Under the pieces are notes generated by a model, which saw only the letters and a list, made by a program, of their open reading frames with translations, was not told where the DNA came from and did not search any database. A stretch of 64,000 bases of DNA from Verrucomicrobiota bacterium (lineage in GTDB: Bacteria > Verrucomicrobiota > Verrucomicrobiia > Limisphaerales > PALSA-1396): NCBI GenBank assembly GCA_016200005.1, contig JACQFP010000033.1, positions 95,146 to 159,145 of the forward strand, read 5' to 3'. Made by a program: the position numbers and the translations under genes. Shown here piece by piece: positions 42,978-52,384 of this stretch; the first letter of the stretch is position 1, and each line of letters starts with the position of its first letter.

Positions 42978-45113
42978 TCATTTCTTTGTCATGACGAAGA
43001 CGCCGTTCCACGACTCATCGGGCGGATTCTGGATCAGGTTTTGGCAGCGTTCAGCATACAGGGCGCTCAAGAAGTCCTCCGGTTGTCGGCGCAGGCATTC
43101 CTGAAAGGCCGTGGCTGCCGCTGCAAACTCACGGCTTCGATACTGCCGCACGCCTTCTTCATAGCGCGCCAGCCAGACGGGTGTGGACACGGTTTGCGCG
43201 GCGCCGTCACCCACGACCGTGAACACGTCCACGGGTTTGGTTTTGCCCTTGACCTGCACGTAATCCACCGTGCGCAAAATGTATTGCTCGCCGACGAGCG
43301 GAGCCAGGTTTTCGCCGAGCAGGAGATCGAGATGATATTCCTTCGTGAGTCCTTCCAAGCGTGAAGCCAGGTTGACTGGATCGCCAATGGCCGTGAACTC
43401 CACCTTCTGGGACGAGCCGATTTCACCGACGATGGCTTCGCCGTGGTTGATGCCGATGCCGAACGCCAGTTCCGGCATCCCGCGAGCTTTCCAGCCCTCG
43501 TTCAGTTTCCGCAGGCTGCGTTTCATCGCAAGCGCGGTGGCCACGGCCAGTTGCGCATCGTGCGCGCGCCCTTTGCTAACGATGTCAATGCTGCCCCAAA
43601 CGGCCATCACCGCATCGCCGATGAACTTGTCGAGCGAACCTTGATGGGTAAAAACGTCGCGCACCATTTCCTCGAAATATTCGTTGAGTTGCTTCACAAG
43701 TCGCGCGGAGTCCGAACTTTCGGTCAGCGTCGTAAAACCCCGCACGTCGGAGAAGAGCACCGTGACGGATCGGCGCACGCCCACAAGTGAGTCGAAGTAA
43801 GTCGCCGGGTTGTCGAGCAATTCCTTCACGACATCCTTGGAGACGTAGCGCTCCAGCGTCTTGCGAACCCGCGCCTTCTCCAACTGCTCCAGCACATAAT
43901 CGTACGTCAGCACCAAGACACTGCTCGCGAGCAAGACCAGCACCGGGCCGGCCACTGGAATGACGAAACCCGGACGACTGAACAATGCCTGCGCCCCAAA
44001 CCAGTAGCCCACAAGCAACGCGCCGACGACCGCCAGTCTTGTCACCGGCTGGCGAATGACGAAACCCAGTGTCAGCGCCAGGAGTCCGGCCGCACCGATC
44101 ATCCCCAAAGTCCCTTGCGGTGACGTCTCACCCAGGAACTCGCCATGCAGCGCGGCGCTGAGGATGTTCAGGTGGAGTTCCGGTCCAAGCATTTCGCGCT
44201 TTGGGTCGCCAAAAGGTGTGCGGTGCTCGTCGTGAAAGATGCTGGCGGTCGGGCCGACGAGCACAATCTTGTCGCGGAAAAATTCGCCGTTCCCGTAATT
44301 GCGTTCCCAGAGTTTGGGCGAGAGCACGTCGCCGATCGGATGAACGCGATAACCGTAGCCCGGCGCGTTGCCGAAGCGAAAACGGACGGAATCGAACCCG
44401 GCGGGAACCGCGTCCACGCGACCGAGCTTCCGGAGTACGCGCAGCGCAAGCGACTCCATCACTTCCTGACCTGACACGACAAAGCCCGCCTGCTCGCCGG
44501 TCTGACGAAAATTGGCGCGGCGGACAATGCCGTCGAAATCCTCCGGGAGGTTTACAAAGCCGACGCGGTCGTCCCGCACAACCGCGTCCGTGTCCGGCGC
44601 GGGCAGAACGGCTGGGTTGGGAGTCAACAGTTGGAGGACGTTGCCGCGATCCGTTTTCTGCGGGCTCAGGCTGCAACCGACGACGATTTTGTCGCGATGC
44701 TTTTCGAGCGTGTGGCGGAGTTGTCCGTCACCGTCATTCGGAGCGCTGAACACCAGGTCGAAGGCGATCACCTTCGCTCCGGCCGCGGCAAGTTTTTCCG
44801 TCACCTCCGCCCAGACGACGCGCGACCAGGGGAAGTTTCTTTGCAGGTCTCGCAAAATGGGCGCGCGCTGAAGTTCTTCCGCGCTGAAATCCGAACTGCC
44901 GTATGCCGGTTGATCGATCCCGATCAAAACCAGCCGTGGGTCCACGGGCGTCTTCCGGCCGAGGCGCGTCCGCAAGTCCTGTGTGTAAAGCTCCATTTCG
45001 AGCAGCGGCGAGTAACCGAAGTGTTGAAGCGCCAGCGCCAGCAGCGTGAACGCTGCGCAGATGGCGAGCACCACCCCGAACCGTTTGAACTGCCGTTGCA
45101 TGAAGTTGATCAA
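42978..45113 (-). CDS. CHASE2-domain adenylate/guanylate cyclase
   Basis: A 711-residue membrane protein. An N-terminal transmembrane helix (12-33) precedes a CHASE2 extracellular sensor (about 35-325, D-P-R-L-V-L-I-G-I-D-Q-P-A-Y and V-L-V-G-P-T-A-S). Three transmembrane helices (about 338-420) follow, then a class III cyclase catalytic domain (450-630) with the metal-binding aspartates in V-L-F-S-D-V-R-G-F-T and K-F-I-G-D-A-V-M-A-V-W-G, and T-A-I-G-D-P-V-N-L-A-S-R-L-E. A TPR-like tail ends the protein. It would make cAMP or cGMP in response to an outside signal. It is divergent from the FecR gene across 71 bp. Confidence 0.9.
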   Translation of the reverse strand: MINFMQRQFKRFGVVLAICAAFTLLALALQHFGYSPLLEMELYTQDLRTRLGRKTPVDPRLVLIGIDQPAYGSSDFSAEELQRAPILRDLQRNFPWSRVVWAEVTEKLAAAGAKVIAFDLVFSAPNDGDGQLRHTLEKHRDKIVVGCSLSPQKTDRGNVLQLLTPNPAVLPAPDTDAVVRDDRVGFVNLPEDFDGIVRRANFRQTGEQAGFVVSGQEVMESLALRVLRKLGRVDAVPAGFDSVRFRFGNAPGYGYRVHPIGDVLSPKLWERNYGNGEFFRDKIVLVGPTASIFHDEHRTPFGDPKREMLGPELHLNILSAALHGEFLGETSPQGTLGMIGAAGLLALTLGFVIRQPVTRLAVVGALLVGYWFGAQALFSRPGFVIPVAGPVLVLLASSVLVLTYDYVLEQLEKARVRKTLERYVSKDVVKELLDNPATYFDSLVGVRRSVTVLFSDVRGFTTLTESSDSARLVKQLNEYFEEMVRDVFTHQGSLDKFIGDAVMAVWGSIDIVSKGRAHDAQLAVATALAMKRSLRKLNEGWKARGMPELAFGIGINHGEAIVGEIGSSQKVEFTAIGDPVNLASRLEGLTKEYHLDLLLGENLAPLVGEQYILRTVDYVQVKGKTKPVDVFTVVGDGAAQTVSTPVWLARYEEGVRQYRSREFAAAATAFQECLRRQPEDFLSALYAERCQNLIQNPPDESWNGVFVMTKK

Positions 45114-45129
45114 GAAAACTTTTGTTCCG

Positions 45130-45158
45130 TTGACAAATTCGCCCTCTTCCCTTAAACG
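45130..45158 (+). promoter_or_regulatory. Sigma-70-type promoter candidate for the FecR-domain gene
   Basis: TTGACA at 45130-45135, a 17-bp spacer, then TAAACG at 45153-45158. The ATG of the FecR gene lies 26 bp downstream of the -10 hexamer. The -35 is perfect, the -10 weak. Confidence 0.5.
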
Positions 45159-45184
45159 CTTCCGCGACTCGAACCAAGCCCAAT

Positions 45185-45937
45185 ATGAAAATCCGGATTC
45201 TTCTGGCGGTCGCGTTCGCGGCGCTGGCTTCGCTGGCGGGCGCCGCTTCGCTCACCGAAAGCACGTTCACGGAGGTGATCAAGGACGTGAACGTCGTCAC
45301 CCTGCCGGCCAGAACCACCCAACCTGCAAAAGTGAGTGAACTTTTCAAAGCGCCTGACCTTGTCCGGACGGGCACGGATTCCCGCACCGAACTGACCGCG
45401 CCGGACCAGACCATCACGCGTGTCGGTGCGAACACGGTCTTTTCCTTCGAACCGAAAGGGCGCAATGTTGACCTGGAGCAAGGCAGCGTTCTGTTTCATT
45501 CGCCGAAGGGCAAAGGCGGCGGGGCCATCAAGACCGGCGGCGCGTCGGCGGCGGTGCTTGGCACGACGCTGATGGTGTCCACGACGACGAACCGCGGATT
45601 CAAGACAATCGTCCTCGAGGGCAAGGGCAAGGTGACGCTCGCGAACCGCAAAAGCCGGACGTTGAAAGCCGGACAGATGGTTCTGGTGTTGCCCGGTGGT
45701 GAAGATTTCGGGCCGACGCTGGACATTAATCTGGGCAAGCTGGTGGCCGGATCAAAGCTGGTCACTGGCTTTTCGCGCGAGCTGGCTTCCCTCTCTTTGA
45801 TCAACACCGAAATCCTGAAGCAGAACAAGGCGCTGGCCAGAGGTCGTGCCCCAACCGATTTTGCCAGCCGCACGGGTCTGGAAGGCATGGACGAAAACAC
45901 GTATCAAGCGGCGGTTCCGCCGCTGCCCCAAAAATAG
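45185..45937 (+). CDS. Secreted FecR-domain protein
   Basis: A 250-residue protein with signal peptide (MKIRILLAVAFAALASLAGA). A FecR-type domain follows: F-K-A-P-D-L-V-R-T-G-T-D-S-R-T-E-L, R-V-G-A-N-T-V-F-S-F and V-D-L-E-Q-G-S-V-L-F. The repeated beta pattern runs through G-K-V-T-L-A-N-R-K-S-R-T-L-K-A-G-Q-M. It lacks a transmembrane anchor beyond the signal, so it is not an anti-sigma regulator of the classical FecR kind. Divergent from the CHASE2 cyclase and followed by an outer-membrane barrel candidate; these three may form a surface-sensing or export unit. Confidence 0.8.
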   Translation: MKIRILLAVAFAALASLAGAASLTESTFTEVIKDVNVVTLPARTTQPAKVSELFKAPDLVRTGTDSRTELTAPDQTITRVGANTVFSFEPKGRNVDLEQGSVLFHSPKGKGGGAIKTGGASAAVLGTTLMVSTTTNRGFKTIVLEGKGKVTLANRKSRTLKAGQMVLVLPGGEDFGPTLDINLGKLVAGSKLVTGFSRELASLSLINTEILKQNKALARGRAPTDFASRTGLEGMDENTYQAAVPPLPQK

Positions 45938-45972
45938 CCGCTTCGGTGAAACGTTTGTGAGTCGCGAATGAC

Positions 45973-46986
45973 ATGAAATCCAAAACGCTCTACTACGGCG
46001 TCCTCCTCGCTCTCCTGGCCGCGTCGCTCGGTCAGGCGCAGGCGCAAGTACCTGGAGCAATCGACCAGGTGGACTCAGTGCAGCAGCGGCGGACAGCCCA
46101 GCAATCTGCGCAAGCGGGCGCCACTCAAGAAGAGACCGCTCCGGAACTTTACCCGGGTGAAACCGACGACGTCGGCCCGCAATCCATCGTCCAGCTCAGA
46201 CCGCGCAAGACCTTGTTCGAAGTGGTTGCGGACATCCAGTATTTTTACACGGACAACATGTTTTTGGAGGAAGGGAGTGGCCGGCGTCTGGATACGGGCG
46301 TGTTGGTGAGTACCGTGGAAGTTGCGCTGGCGCCGTCGCCCTACGAAATGTTCGGCGGAATGTTTGCACCGCGCCTCGGCTATCGACATCAATGGTATGA
46401 TTTTGGTCTGGACGGAAACAAAGTTGAACCGTTCGGGATTCCGCTCGATCGGTTTGACTTCAATGCGCAGACGGTGTTCGTGGAGGAACAATATCGCTGT
46501 TGCGAGAACTGGATCGCCGAAGTCGGCGTGGACGCAACCCGGCTGATGTCGCAATCGGATTACCGTGAATTCTACAAGGAGTTGGTGCCGCACTGGGGGT
46601 TGCGCCAGCTTTTTCCGTTCTGCGAAACCACCGTTTTGTCGCTCGGCTACGAGGGCACATATCGTTTCACCAGCGCCGACGCCGTTGCGGCGAGCGACCT
46701 GAATGACCGGACCGATCACATCCTGCTTGCCAGTTGCACGCATTTCGTCACGCCGAAACTGATCGCGCAGCCTTATTACCGGTTCAAGTACACACATTTC
46801 ACCGGCGGCGTGCCACGCGAGGATTTCCTGAACTCCGTCGGTCTGACGTTGCAATATGCTTTCACCCGGCAATTCAGCGCTCGCGTCTTCGTGGATTATT
46901 CCCTCAAGGAATCGAGCAATCCCGCAGTGCCGGACTACCGTAAACTGGACGCGGGTGCCGGCCTGAACCTGAGCCTCCGATTCTGA
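45973..46986 (+). CDS. Outer-membrane beta-barrel candidate
   Basis: A 337-residue protein with signal peptide (MKSKTLYYGVLLALLAASLG...AQA). From about residue 75 it shows alternating amphipathic strands with aromatic girdle residues (F-E-V-V-A-D-I-Q-Y-F-Y-T-D-N, Y-R-H-Q-W-Y-D-F, P-Y-Y-R-F-K-Y-T-H-F) and ends in a strand finishing L-N-L-S-L-R-F, the C-terminal Phe typical of barrels. It resembles the capsule/BBP2-like outer-membrane barrels found near FecR proteins. Ligand unknown. Confidence 0.75.
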   Translation: MKSKTLYYGVLLALLAASLGQAQAQVPGAIDQVDSVQQRRTAQQSAQAGATQEETAPELYPGETDDVGPQSIVQLRPRKTLFEVVADIQYFYTDNMFLEEGSGRRLDTGVLVSTVEVALAPSPYEMFGGMFAPRLGYRHQWYDFGLDGNKVEPFGIPLDRFDFNAQTVFVEEQYRCCENWIAEVGVDATRLMSQSDYREFYKELVPHWGLRQLFPFCETTVLSLGYEGTYRFTSADAVAASDLNDRTDHILLASCTHFVTPKLIAQPYYRFKYTHFTGGVPREDFLNSVGLTLQYAFTRQFSARVFVDYSLKESSNPAVPDYRKLDAGAGLNLSLRF

Positions 46987-46999
46987 CGCCGCCCGGACT

Positions 47000-47716
47000 T
47001 CACAGCGTTCGATTTTCCGCACCGAAAACGCTGTCGAGAATCGTCTCCTTGATTTTCCAGAGCAAGGCCATGGTCATCGCCAGCGGCAGCAGAACGAAAA
47101 TGGCCAGCGGCAACACAGTGAGAAGGAGCCACCACAACCGTCCTTGTCGCTCCAGTTGCTCAAGCACCGCAGCCACCTGGATCGGCAATGAATTGAAGTG
47201 AACCAAGGTCTGGTAACTGAGGGCGAGTAACGCGGCCGCCAGCAGCAGGCAGCGGTTCAGTGTAGTGAAATGTCTGGTTTCCAGCCGCAACGTTTCATCC
47301 GGTAACATGGCGCTCAACCGCTGCAGGACCAGATTGAAATTACTCAGGAAGATCAGACCCGACAGCGCCAGCAACGCCACCATCGGCATAAAGAAGGGAT
47401 GGTTCGGAATCTTGTTCGACCAGTAAAGAAAAGGCGAAAGACCGAGGTTTACCAGGCCGAAGAGTTTGGCGCGGTCCAGCGCGCTGCGCCAGATCCGTTC
47501 CTGTTTCTGATAATATCCCAGTTGCCACAGACCATACAAAAGCCAGCCTGTGACCAGCACTGGCGGCACCATGCCGAAGGTTTTCAGCCAGTCGCTCTTG
47601 GCCGTCTGCACGCACACGATGAGCGCGATGGGCAATCCCCAAAACAGCGCGGAGAGACCGCGCACCAGTTGACCCAGCGACCGCAGCAATTCCGCATTGG
47701 GGGCGGGATCAGGCAT
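47000..47716 (-). CDS. Multi-pass membrane protein, function unknown
   Basis: A 238-residue protein with about five transmembrane helices (around 20-38, 47-66, 104-125, 152-174, 193-218). Notable loops are Q-L-G-Y-Y-Q-K-Q-E-R-I-W-R and L-P-D-E-T-L-R-L-E-T-R-H-F. No family was recognised. It converges on the outer-membrane barrel gene and is separated from speA by a repeat element. Confidence 0.65.
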   Translation of the reverse strand: MPDPAPNAELLRSLGQLVRGLSALFWGLPIALIVCVQTAKSDWLKTFGMVPPVLVTGWLLYGLWQLGYYQKQERIWRSALDRAKLFGLVNLGLSPFLYWSNKIPNHPFFMPMVALLALSGLIFLSNFNLVLQRLSAMLPDETLRLETRHFTTLNRCLLLAAALLALSYQTLVHFNSLPIQVAAVLEQLERQGRLWWLLLTVLPLAIFVLLPLAMTMALLWKIKETILDSVFGAENRTL

Positions 47717-47726
47717 GGAAACAATT

Positions 47727-47824
47727 GCGAATGGCGGATGACGAATGACGCACCGGTGATTGTCTCCACTGACCCGACCATGGGGCGGCTGAATGAATCA
47801 TTCGGTCTTCGTCATTTGACATTC
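47727..47824. repeat. Interspersed inverted repeat after speA
   Basis: Arms GCGAATGGCGGATGACGAAT (from 47727) and TCATTCGGTCTTCGTCATTT (from 47798) pair imperfectly. The element reaches the last bases of the speA stop codon. Confidence 0.6.
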
Positions 47825-49763
47825 AGAAAGTCAGATAGGTGTATTCCTTCAGGCCACGCTCGTAATCGTCGAGCAATCGCATCGCGTCGGATGGTTTCAT
47901 TTTGTCGGATTTGATGGCTTCGTCAATCTGCGCTTTCATTTGCCGTTTCAATTCATTTTCGTCGTACTGCACTGCGGCCAAGGACTGGACGATGGTGTTG
48001 CCCTCGATAATTTCCTCCACGTAATAACCGGCCGCTTCGTCGGCATCGAGGAAGACGTGCACCTCGTTCACGCGCCCGAACAGATTGTGCAGATCGCCCA
48101 TGATGTCCTGATAGGCGCCCATCAAAAAGAAGCCAAGATAGTACGGCTCGATCTGACCATTGCCGTTGGTGATCAGCTTGTGTAACGGCAACGTGTCGCG
48201 CACGTCGCGCAGATCGATGAATTTGTTGATCTGCCCGTCCGAGTCGCAGGTGATGTCCACCAGCGTCGCTTCGCGCGTGGGCCGTTCGTTGAGGCGGTTC
48301 ACCGGCATGATGGGAAACAACTGACCGAGCGCCCAATGATCGAGCAGCGATTGGAACACGGAAAAATTGCAGAGGTATTGGTCGCCGAGACTGTCTTCGA
48401 GTTGGCGGATTTCCTCCGGCACGTAAGCTTGGCCGCGAAAGCTCTGCGCCACTTCCTGGCCGATCTCCCAGTAAAGGCTTTCAATCTTCGCCTTGTCCGG
48501 CAAGTCCAGCAGACCCAGCGTGAACATGTTGTGCGCGTCCTCCTTCCGCTCCTGCGCGTCGTGATAGGCTTCCAGCTTGTTCAGCTTGGCGAGGTTCTTG
48601 CGGATGTCCAAAAGCTCGCGGACCAGCGGATGCTCGTTCTCGTCGTATTTCAAATCGTTGGCCGCGCGGATTTTCTCAATCGCTCCAAACGCCTCGACGA
48701 TCAACACACTGTGGTGGGCGACGATGGCCCGCCCGCTCTCGCTGACAATGTCCGGATGCGGCACCTTCTCCGCGTTGCAAACGTCGCCGATGTAATAAAC
48801 GATGTCGTTCGTGTATTCCTGCAACGTGTAGTTCGTGGAACTGTCGAACGCCGAGCGGCTGCCGTCGTAATCCACACCCAGGCCGCCGCCGACATCGAGA
48901 TACTGGATTGCCAGACCCATCTTGTGCAGCTTGGCGTAAAAGCGCGCCGCCTCCTGCACCGCCTTCTTCACCGTGAGAATGTCCGGCACCTGCGAACCGA
49001 TGTGGAAGTGGAGCAGCTTGAAACAGTGGCTGAGATTCTCCGTCTTCAACAACTCCGTGGCGCTCAGGAGTTCGGCGGTGCTCAATCCGAACTTCGCATT
49101 CTCACCGGCGCTCTCCGACCATTTCCCTGCGCCCTTGCTCAGCAACCGCGACCGGATGCCCAGGAGCGGTTCAACGCCGACCTGCCGGGAGACGGCGATG
49201 ATTTGTTTCAACTCCTCCAGCTTCTCCACCACCATGATGACTTTTTTACCGAGCTTCGTGCCCATCAGCGCCATCCTGATGAAGCTGCTATCCTTGTAGC
49301 CGTTGCAGATGATCAGGCTGTCCGGCAGATTTTGCAGGGCCAGACCGGCGAACAATTCCGGTTTGCTGCCGACTTCCAAGCCGAAGCTGTATGGCTTGCC
49401 CGCGTCGAGAATCTCCTCCACCACCTCGCGCAATTGATTGACCTTGATCGGGAATACGCCGCGATAATTTCCCTGGTAATTGTATTCGGTGATGGAGCTG
49501 CGAAAGGCCTGATTGATCGATTCCACTCGATGCCGGAGGATGTCCTGGAAGCGGATCAGCACAGGAAACTTCAACCCGCGCGCCTTGGCCTCCTCGATGA
49601 CATCCGTCAGGTCCACGGCCGCGCCAGCCTCCTGCAAGGGCGTCGCCACGACGCGGCCCGCTTCGTTGATGTCAAAATATTTCGCTCCCCAGCGATGGAT
49701 GTTGTACAGGTTGCGGGCGGTCTGGATGTCCCACGGTCGGGAGGCGTCAGTTGAATCGCTCAT
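47823..49763 (-). CDS. speA: Biosynthetic arginine decarboxylase (SpeA)
   Basis: A 646-residue protein, close to the family norm. PLP-binding Lys107 sits in G-V-F-P-I-K-V-N-Q. Other family blocks are Y-S-F-G-L-E-V-G-S-K-P-E-L, F-H-I-G-S-Q-V-P-D-I, Y-L-D-V-G-G-G-L-G-V-D-Y and I-T-C-D-S-D-G-Q-I. SpeA converts arginine to agmatine, the start of the alternative route to putrescine/spermidine, in the cytoplasm. A promoter-like sequence lies 23 bp upstream of the ATG. No agmatinase or spermidine synthase gene is in the window. Confidence 0.95.
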   Translation of the reverse strand: MSDSTDASRPWDIQTARNLYNIHRWGAKYFDINEAGRVVATPLQEAGAAVDLTDVIEEAKARGLKFPVLIRFQDILRHRVESINQAFRSSITEYNYQGNYRGVFPIKVNQLREVVEEILDAGKPYSFGLEVGSKPELFAGLALQNLPDSLIICNGYKDSSFIRMALMGTKLGKKVIMVVEKLEELKQIIAVSRQVGVEPLLGIRSRLLSKGAGKWSESAGENAKFGLSTAELLSATELLKTENLSHCFKLLHFHIGSQVPDILTVKKAVQEAARFYAKLHKMGLAIQYLDVGGGLGVDYDGSRSAFDSSTNYTLQEYTNDIVYYIGDVCNAEKVPHPDIVSESGRAIVAHHSVLIVEAFGAIEKIRAANDLKYDENEHPLVRELLDIRKNLAKLNKLEAYHDAQERKEDAHNMFTLGLLDLPDKAKIESLYWEIGQEVAQSFRGQAYVPEEIRQLEDSLGDQYLCNFSVFQSLLDHWALGQLFPIMPVNRLNERPTREATLVDITCDSDGQINKFIDLRDVRDTLPLHKLITNGNGQIEPYYLGFFLMGAYQDIMGDLHNLFGRVNEVHVFLDADEAAGYYVEEIIEGNTIVQSLAAVQYDENELKRQMKAQIDEAIKSDKMKPSDAMRLLDDYERGLKEYTYLTF

Positions 49764-49785
49764 GTCGTTGACTCATATCGAGCGC

Positions 49786-49813
49786 ACTATAAAAGCCTCC
49801 CCGCGGATTTCAA
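49786..49813 (-). promoter_or_regulatory. Sigma-70-type promoter candidate for speA
   Basis: Read on the minus strand: TTGAAA (49813-49808), a 16-bp spacer, TATAGT (49791-49786), 22 bp before the speA ATG. Good -10, acceptable -35. Confidence 0.55.
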
Positions 49814-49849
49814 TAGGCGTGATGAAAATATTTTGGCCGTCGTACCACG

Positions 49850-50112
49850 CACCCCCGCCTCGACCGGGGAGCCGGACGGGGTGAGGTGTCGAACTCAAAC
49901 GAAGAAGCACGCGAAACCCTGACGCCACGAAAAAGCGCGAAGAAGGAAGAATTGTTTCCAGCACGGATGAACACCGTTGGACACGGATTTGAATCAGTCG
50001 CAAAAGAACACACGGAACGCAAAAAAACTTCTACCTCCCCCGCGCTGGGGAGAGTCCGACGCCACCGTCGCACATTGGATGAGGGAGGGGCCGGAGGTGA
50101 GGGTTTAGGGTG
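49850..50112. repeat. Composite repeat region between speA and a TIM-barrel gene
   Basis: Two GC-rich palindromic blocks (about 49850-49890, CCCCCGCCTC...GACGGGGTGAGG; and 50031-50112, CTCCCCCGCGCTGGGGAGAG...GGAGGTGAGGG) flank an AT-richer middle with stretches of 'gaacacacggaacgc' type. It fills most of the 450-bp gap 49764-50213. No gene is seen there. Confidence 0.6.
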
Positions 50113-50213
50113 AGCTCGTGGCGGCCTGACGGTTTCGCGGAGTTTGCAGTCTATCTGGTTTCATTTTCTTGACCTTGCGTCTGACAGCGCGGTTGTTCCA
50201 GACGGTTACCAAC

Positions 50214-51182
50214 CTAACGATTCGGTTCACGCGGAACAAACTGCTCCAGCCAGCGTTTCGCGATGAGCAAACCGTCTTGTTCCAGTTTTTGTCCAGCCTG
50301 GCGGTTGGTGGCGGACAGTTTGATGTCCGACGGCGGCGCTGCGTCGTGATCGCGATACACCGGATCGTGCCAGCCTTCGATGTTGAGGTCCGAATCGTAC
50401 CCAGCGCGCAACAGGGCGTGAATGATCTCCGCCCAGTTCGCCTGACCCAAACCGGGGAAGCGATGCTCCGCGACGCCGTGATGGCAGATGCCATAAACCT
50501 CGAGCAATTGACGATTGATGAACGCGTCCTTGGCGTGCACGTGAAAAATCCGCGCGCCGAACCTGTGGATGTTCGTCACTGGATCGATGAATTGACACAT
50601 CAAATGGCTGGCGTCCCATTCGATGCCGAGGTTCTCGCACTTCGTGGCGTTGAACAGCCGCTCCCACATCGCCGGCTGGCCGAGCATGTTGTAGTGCATG
50701 ATCGGCAGGTGATATGGCCCTTGCGGACAATGCTCGAAGGCGAGACGCACGCCTTTGTCCGCCGCGACCTTCGCAATCGGCTCCCAGAACTGCAGGAGCT
50801 GCGGCAAACAATTCTCGAAGGGTTTATAGACCGGATTCCCGCCTTTGGGATTGGTTTCCAATTCGATCACCGCGCCGGCGAAACCCGCCACGGTTCTCAC
50901 GCCGATGTGCGCGGCGACATCAATGGCCCGCAGAAAGGTGGCGCGCGCGAACTCGCTTTGCTTTGGGTCGAGCGGATTCTTGTAGAGCGCAGCGATGGCC
51001 GAAATACGGATGTTGCGGGATGCGGCTTCCGCGGCGAATTGTTCGGCGAAAGGTTTCCAGTCGGAGTGACGCGACCCGGCGGGGCTGCTCTCAAACTGGT
51101 TCCATTCGATGGAGCCGAAACCGTTTTGCCTCGCCCAGTCGAGGCGAGCGATATTCGTGTCTGTTAGAAAGCCGATGCGCAT
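50214..51182 (-). CDS. Sugar-phosphate isomerase/epimerase-like TIM barrel
   Basis: A 322-residue protein of the xylose isomerase-like TIM-barrel class. It opens M-R-I-G-F-L-T-D-T-N and has V-R-L-A-F-E-H-C-P (a metal-ligand Glu), N-L-G-I-E-W-D-A-S-H-L (Asp/His ligands), R-I-F-H-V-H-A-K-D and L-N-I-E-G-W-H-D-P. The E...D-x-x-H...H-x-K-D...E pattern is that of AP endonuclease 2-family epimerases. It has no signal peptide, unlike the 5016-6059 copy, so it is cytoplasmic. Substrate unknown. Confidence 0.82.
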   Translation of the reverse strand: MRIGFLTDTNIARLDWARQNGFGSIEWNQFESSPAGSRHSDWKPFAEQFAAEAASRNIRISAIAALYKNPLDPKQSEFARATFLRAIDVAAHIGVRTVAGFAGAVIELETNPKGGNPVYKPFENCLPQLLQFWEPIAKVAADKGVRLAFEHCPQGPYHLPIMHYNMLGQPAMWERLFNATKCENLGIEWDASHLMCQFIDPVTNIHRFGARIFHVHAKDAFINRQLLEVYGICHHGVAEHRFPGLGQANWAEIIHALLRAGYDSDLNIEGWHDPVYRDHDAAPPSDIKLSATNRQAGQKLEQDGLLIAKRWLEQFVPREPNR

Positions 51183-51236
51183 GGTCGAGTGCTGCCAATG
51201 GAATTTTTATTTTGGCCGTAAAGCAAGAAGAGAATC

Positions 51237-51380
51237 CAAAGCTCCAAGCACCAACATCCAAGCTCCAGAGAAGCTCCAAGATTCAAACATCAAGAATCCT
51301 CCAACGTGCTCTCATTCCATATTTTGTGATTTGGAGCTTGGAGTTTCTATGGATGTTGGAGCTTGGAGGTTGGTGCTTTT
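51237..51380. repeat. Long interspersed inverted repeat (GCTCCAAGC type)
   Basis: Left part (about 51237-51280) has AAGCTCCAAG/AAGCACCAACATCC units; the right part (about 51330-51380) has TTGGAGCTTGGAG/GATGTTGGAG units in inverse order. A hairpin over about 140 bp is possible. It separates the two TIM-barrel genes and touches the 3-prime end of the second. Confidence 0.8.
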
Positions 51381-52201
51381 CAACCGCGCAATCCCACCAA
51401 GTGCATCAACTTCGCCGTCTCGCGATAGGCTTCCTCGACCCACGCGACGATGCATTTCGGGTCGGGCGCGTATTCGAGTTCAATCGAGACCACGCCGTCG
51501 ATGTTCAACTCCTTGATCGCTTGCAGGTAAGGAACGAACTTCACAACGCCGCGACCGGGCGGCAGGTCGCCGTGGACTTTGCCGTCGCAATCACTGAGGT
51601 GAACGTGAATCGCCCTGCCTTTTAGCTTCTTCACTTCGGCGGGGCTGGTGTCGGAAAGAACCAAGTGGCTGATGTCGATGTTCGCCTTGACGCGCGGATG
51701 ATTGCACTCGTCCACGAACCGGACCATTTCTTTAACGTTGTTGAGCAGGCTGAGGCGAAACGGTTCGAGTTCGAGCGCGATGTCGATTCTCTTTTTGTCC
51801 GCGTAATCGCCGAGGCGACGGCAAGTTTCGATGCCCCATTTCCACTGGTCGGCGGCGGGAATGACTTCGCGTTGCCAGATGTATTCGCCGAGTACGAGCA
51901 GGATGTTCTTCGCGTCCCAGGTGTTGGCGAGGTCAATGAACTTCTTCGTGCGCGAGATGTGAAATTCCCGCACCGGCTCGGCGAAATCAATCAAGCCGAG
52001 CGAGCTATGCGGCAGCGAGATGATGGGCAGACCGAGCTGGTCACAAGTTTTAGCGACGAGGCTGACTTCCTTTTTCGAGATGCCTACCGCCTCGGTAAAA
52101 ATATCGACGCAATCGAAACCGATGCGTTTGATGTGCTCCAGGCCGGTGGCCGTGTCGATGCCGATCTGTTCGAACGCGCTGTTGATAATGCCAAGTTTCA
52201 T
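51380..52201 (-). CDS. Sugar-phosphate isomerase/epimerase-like TIM barrel
   Basis: A 273-residue TIM-barrel protein beginning MKLGIINSAF. Conserved blocks: I-G-F-D-C-V-D-I-F-T-E, I-A-L-E-L-E-P-F-R (Glu ligand), V-K-A-N-I-D-I-S-H-L (Asp/His ligands), A-I-H-V-H-L-S-D-C-D-G-K and V-S-I-E-L-E. Same superfamily as 50214-51182 but clearly divergent. A start 33 bp further upstream was rejected because it lacks a ribosome-binding site and has atypical residues. Substrate unknown; its place near two oxidoreductase-type genes suggests sugar catabolism. Confidence 0.82.
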   Translation of the reverse strand: MKLGIINSAFEQIGIDTATGLEHIKRIGFDCVDIFTEAVGISKKEVSLVAKTCDQLGLPIISLPHSSLGLIDFAEPVREFHISRTKKFIDLANTWDAKNILLVLGEYIWQREVIPAADQWKWGIETCRRLGDYADKKRIDIALELEPFRLSLLNNVKEMVRFVDECNHPRVKANIDISHLVLSDTSPAEVKKLKGRAIHVHLSDCDGKVHGDLPPGRGVVKFVPYLQAIKELNIDGVVSIELEYAPDPKCIVAWVEEAYRETAKLMHLVGLRG

Positions 52202-52384
52202 CGTGATGGAAAAGTTTAGCCGGATTGTCTCCAATGACGAAAGGCTTTTGTACGTTTTGGAGGCAATGCGTTAGATTCTGGGACAGCGCGGCAAGCTCAT
52301 CCATTTGGATAAAGGCGCGTAGAAGGCGTGGAGCAGATTTTGACTGGCGCTGGCCCGATTCTGGCTTCAAGGTTTTCGAGCAAT

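Noticed and set aside
48336..49754. 472-codon open frame antisense to speA
   Set aside because: It mirrors a well-conserved gene with clear motifs on the other strand, has no recognisable domain, and such mirror frames are expected at this G+C.
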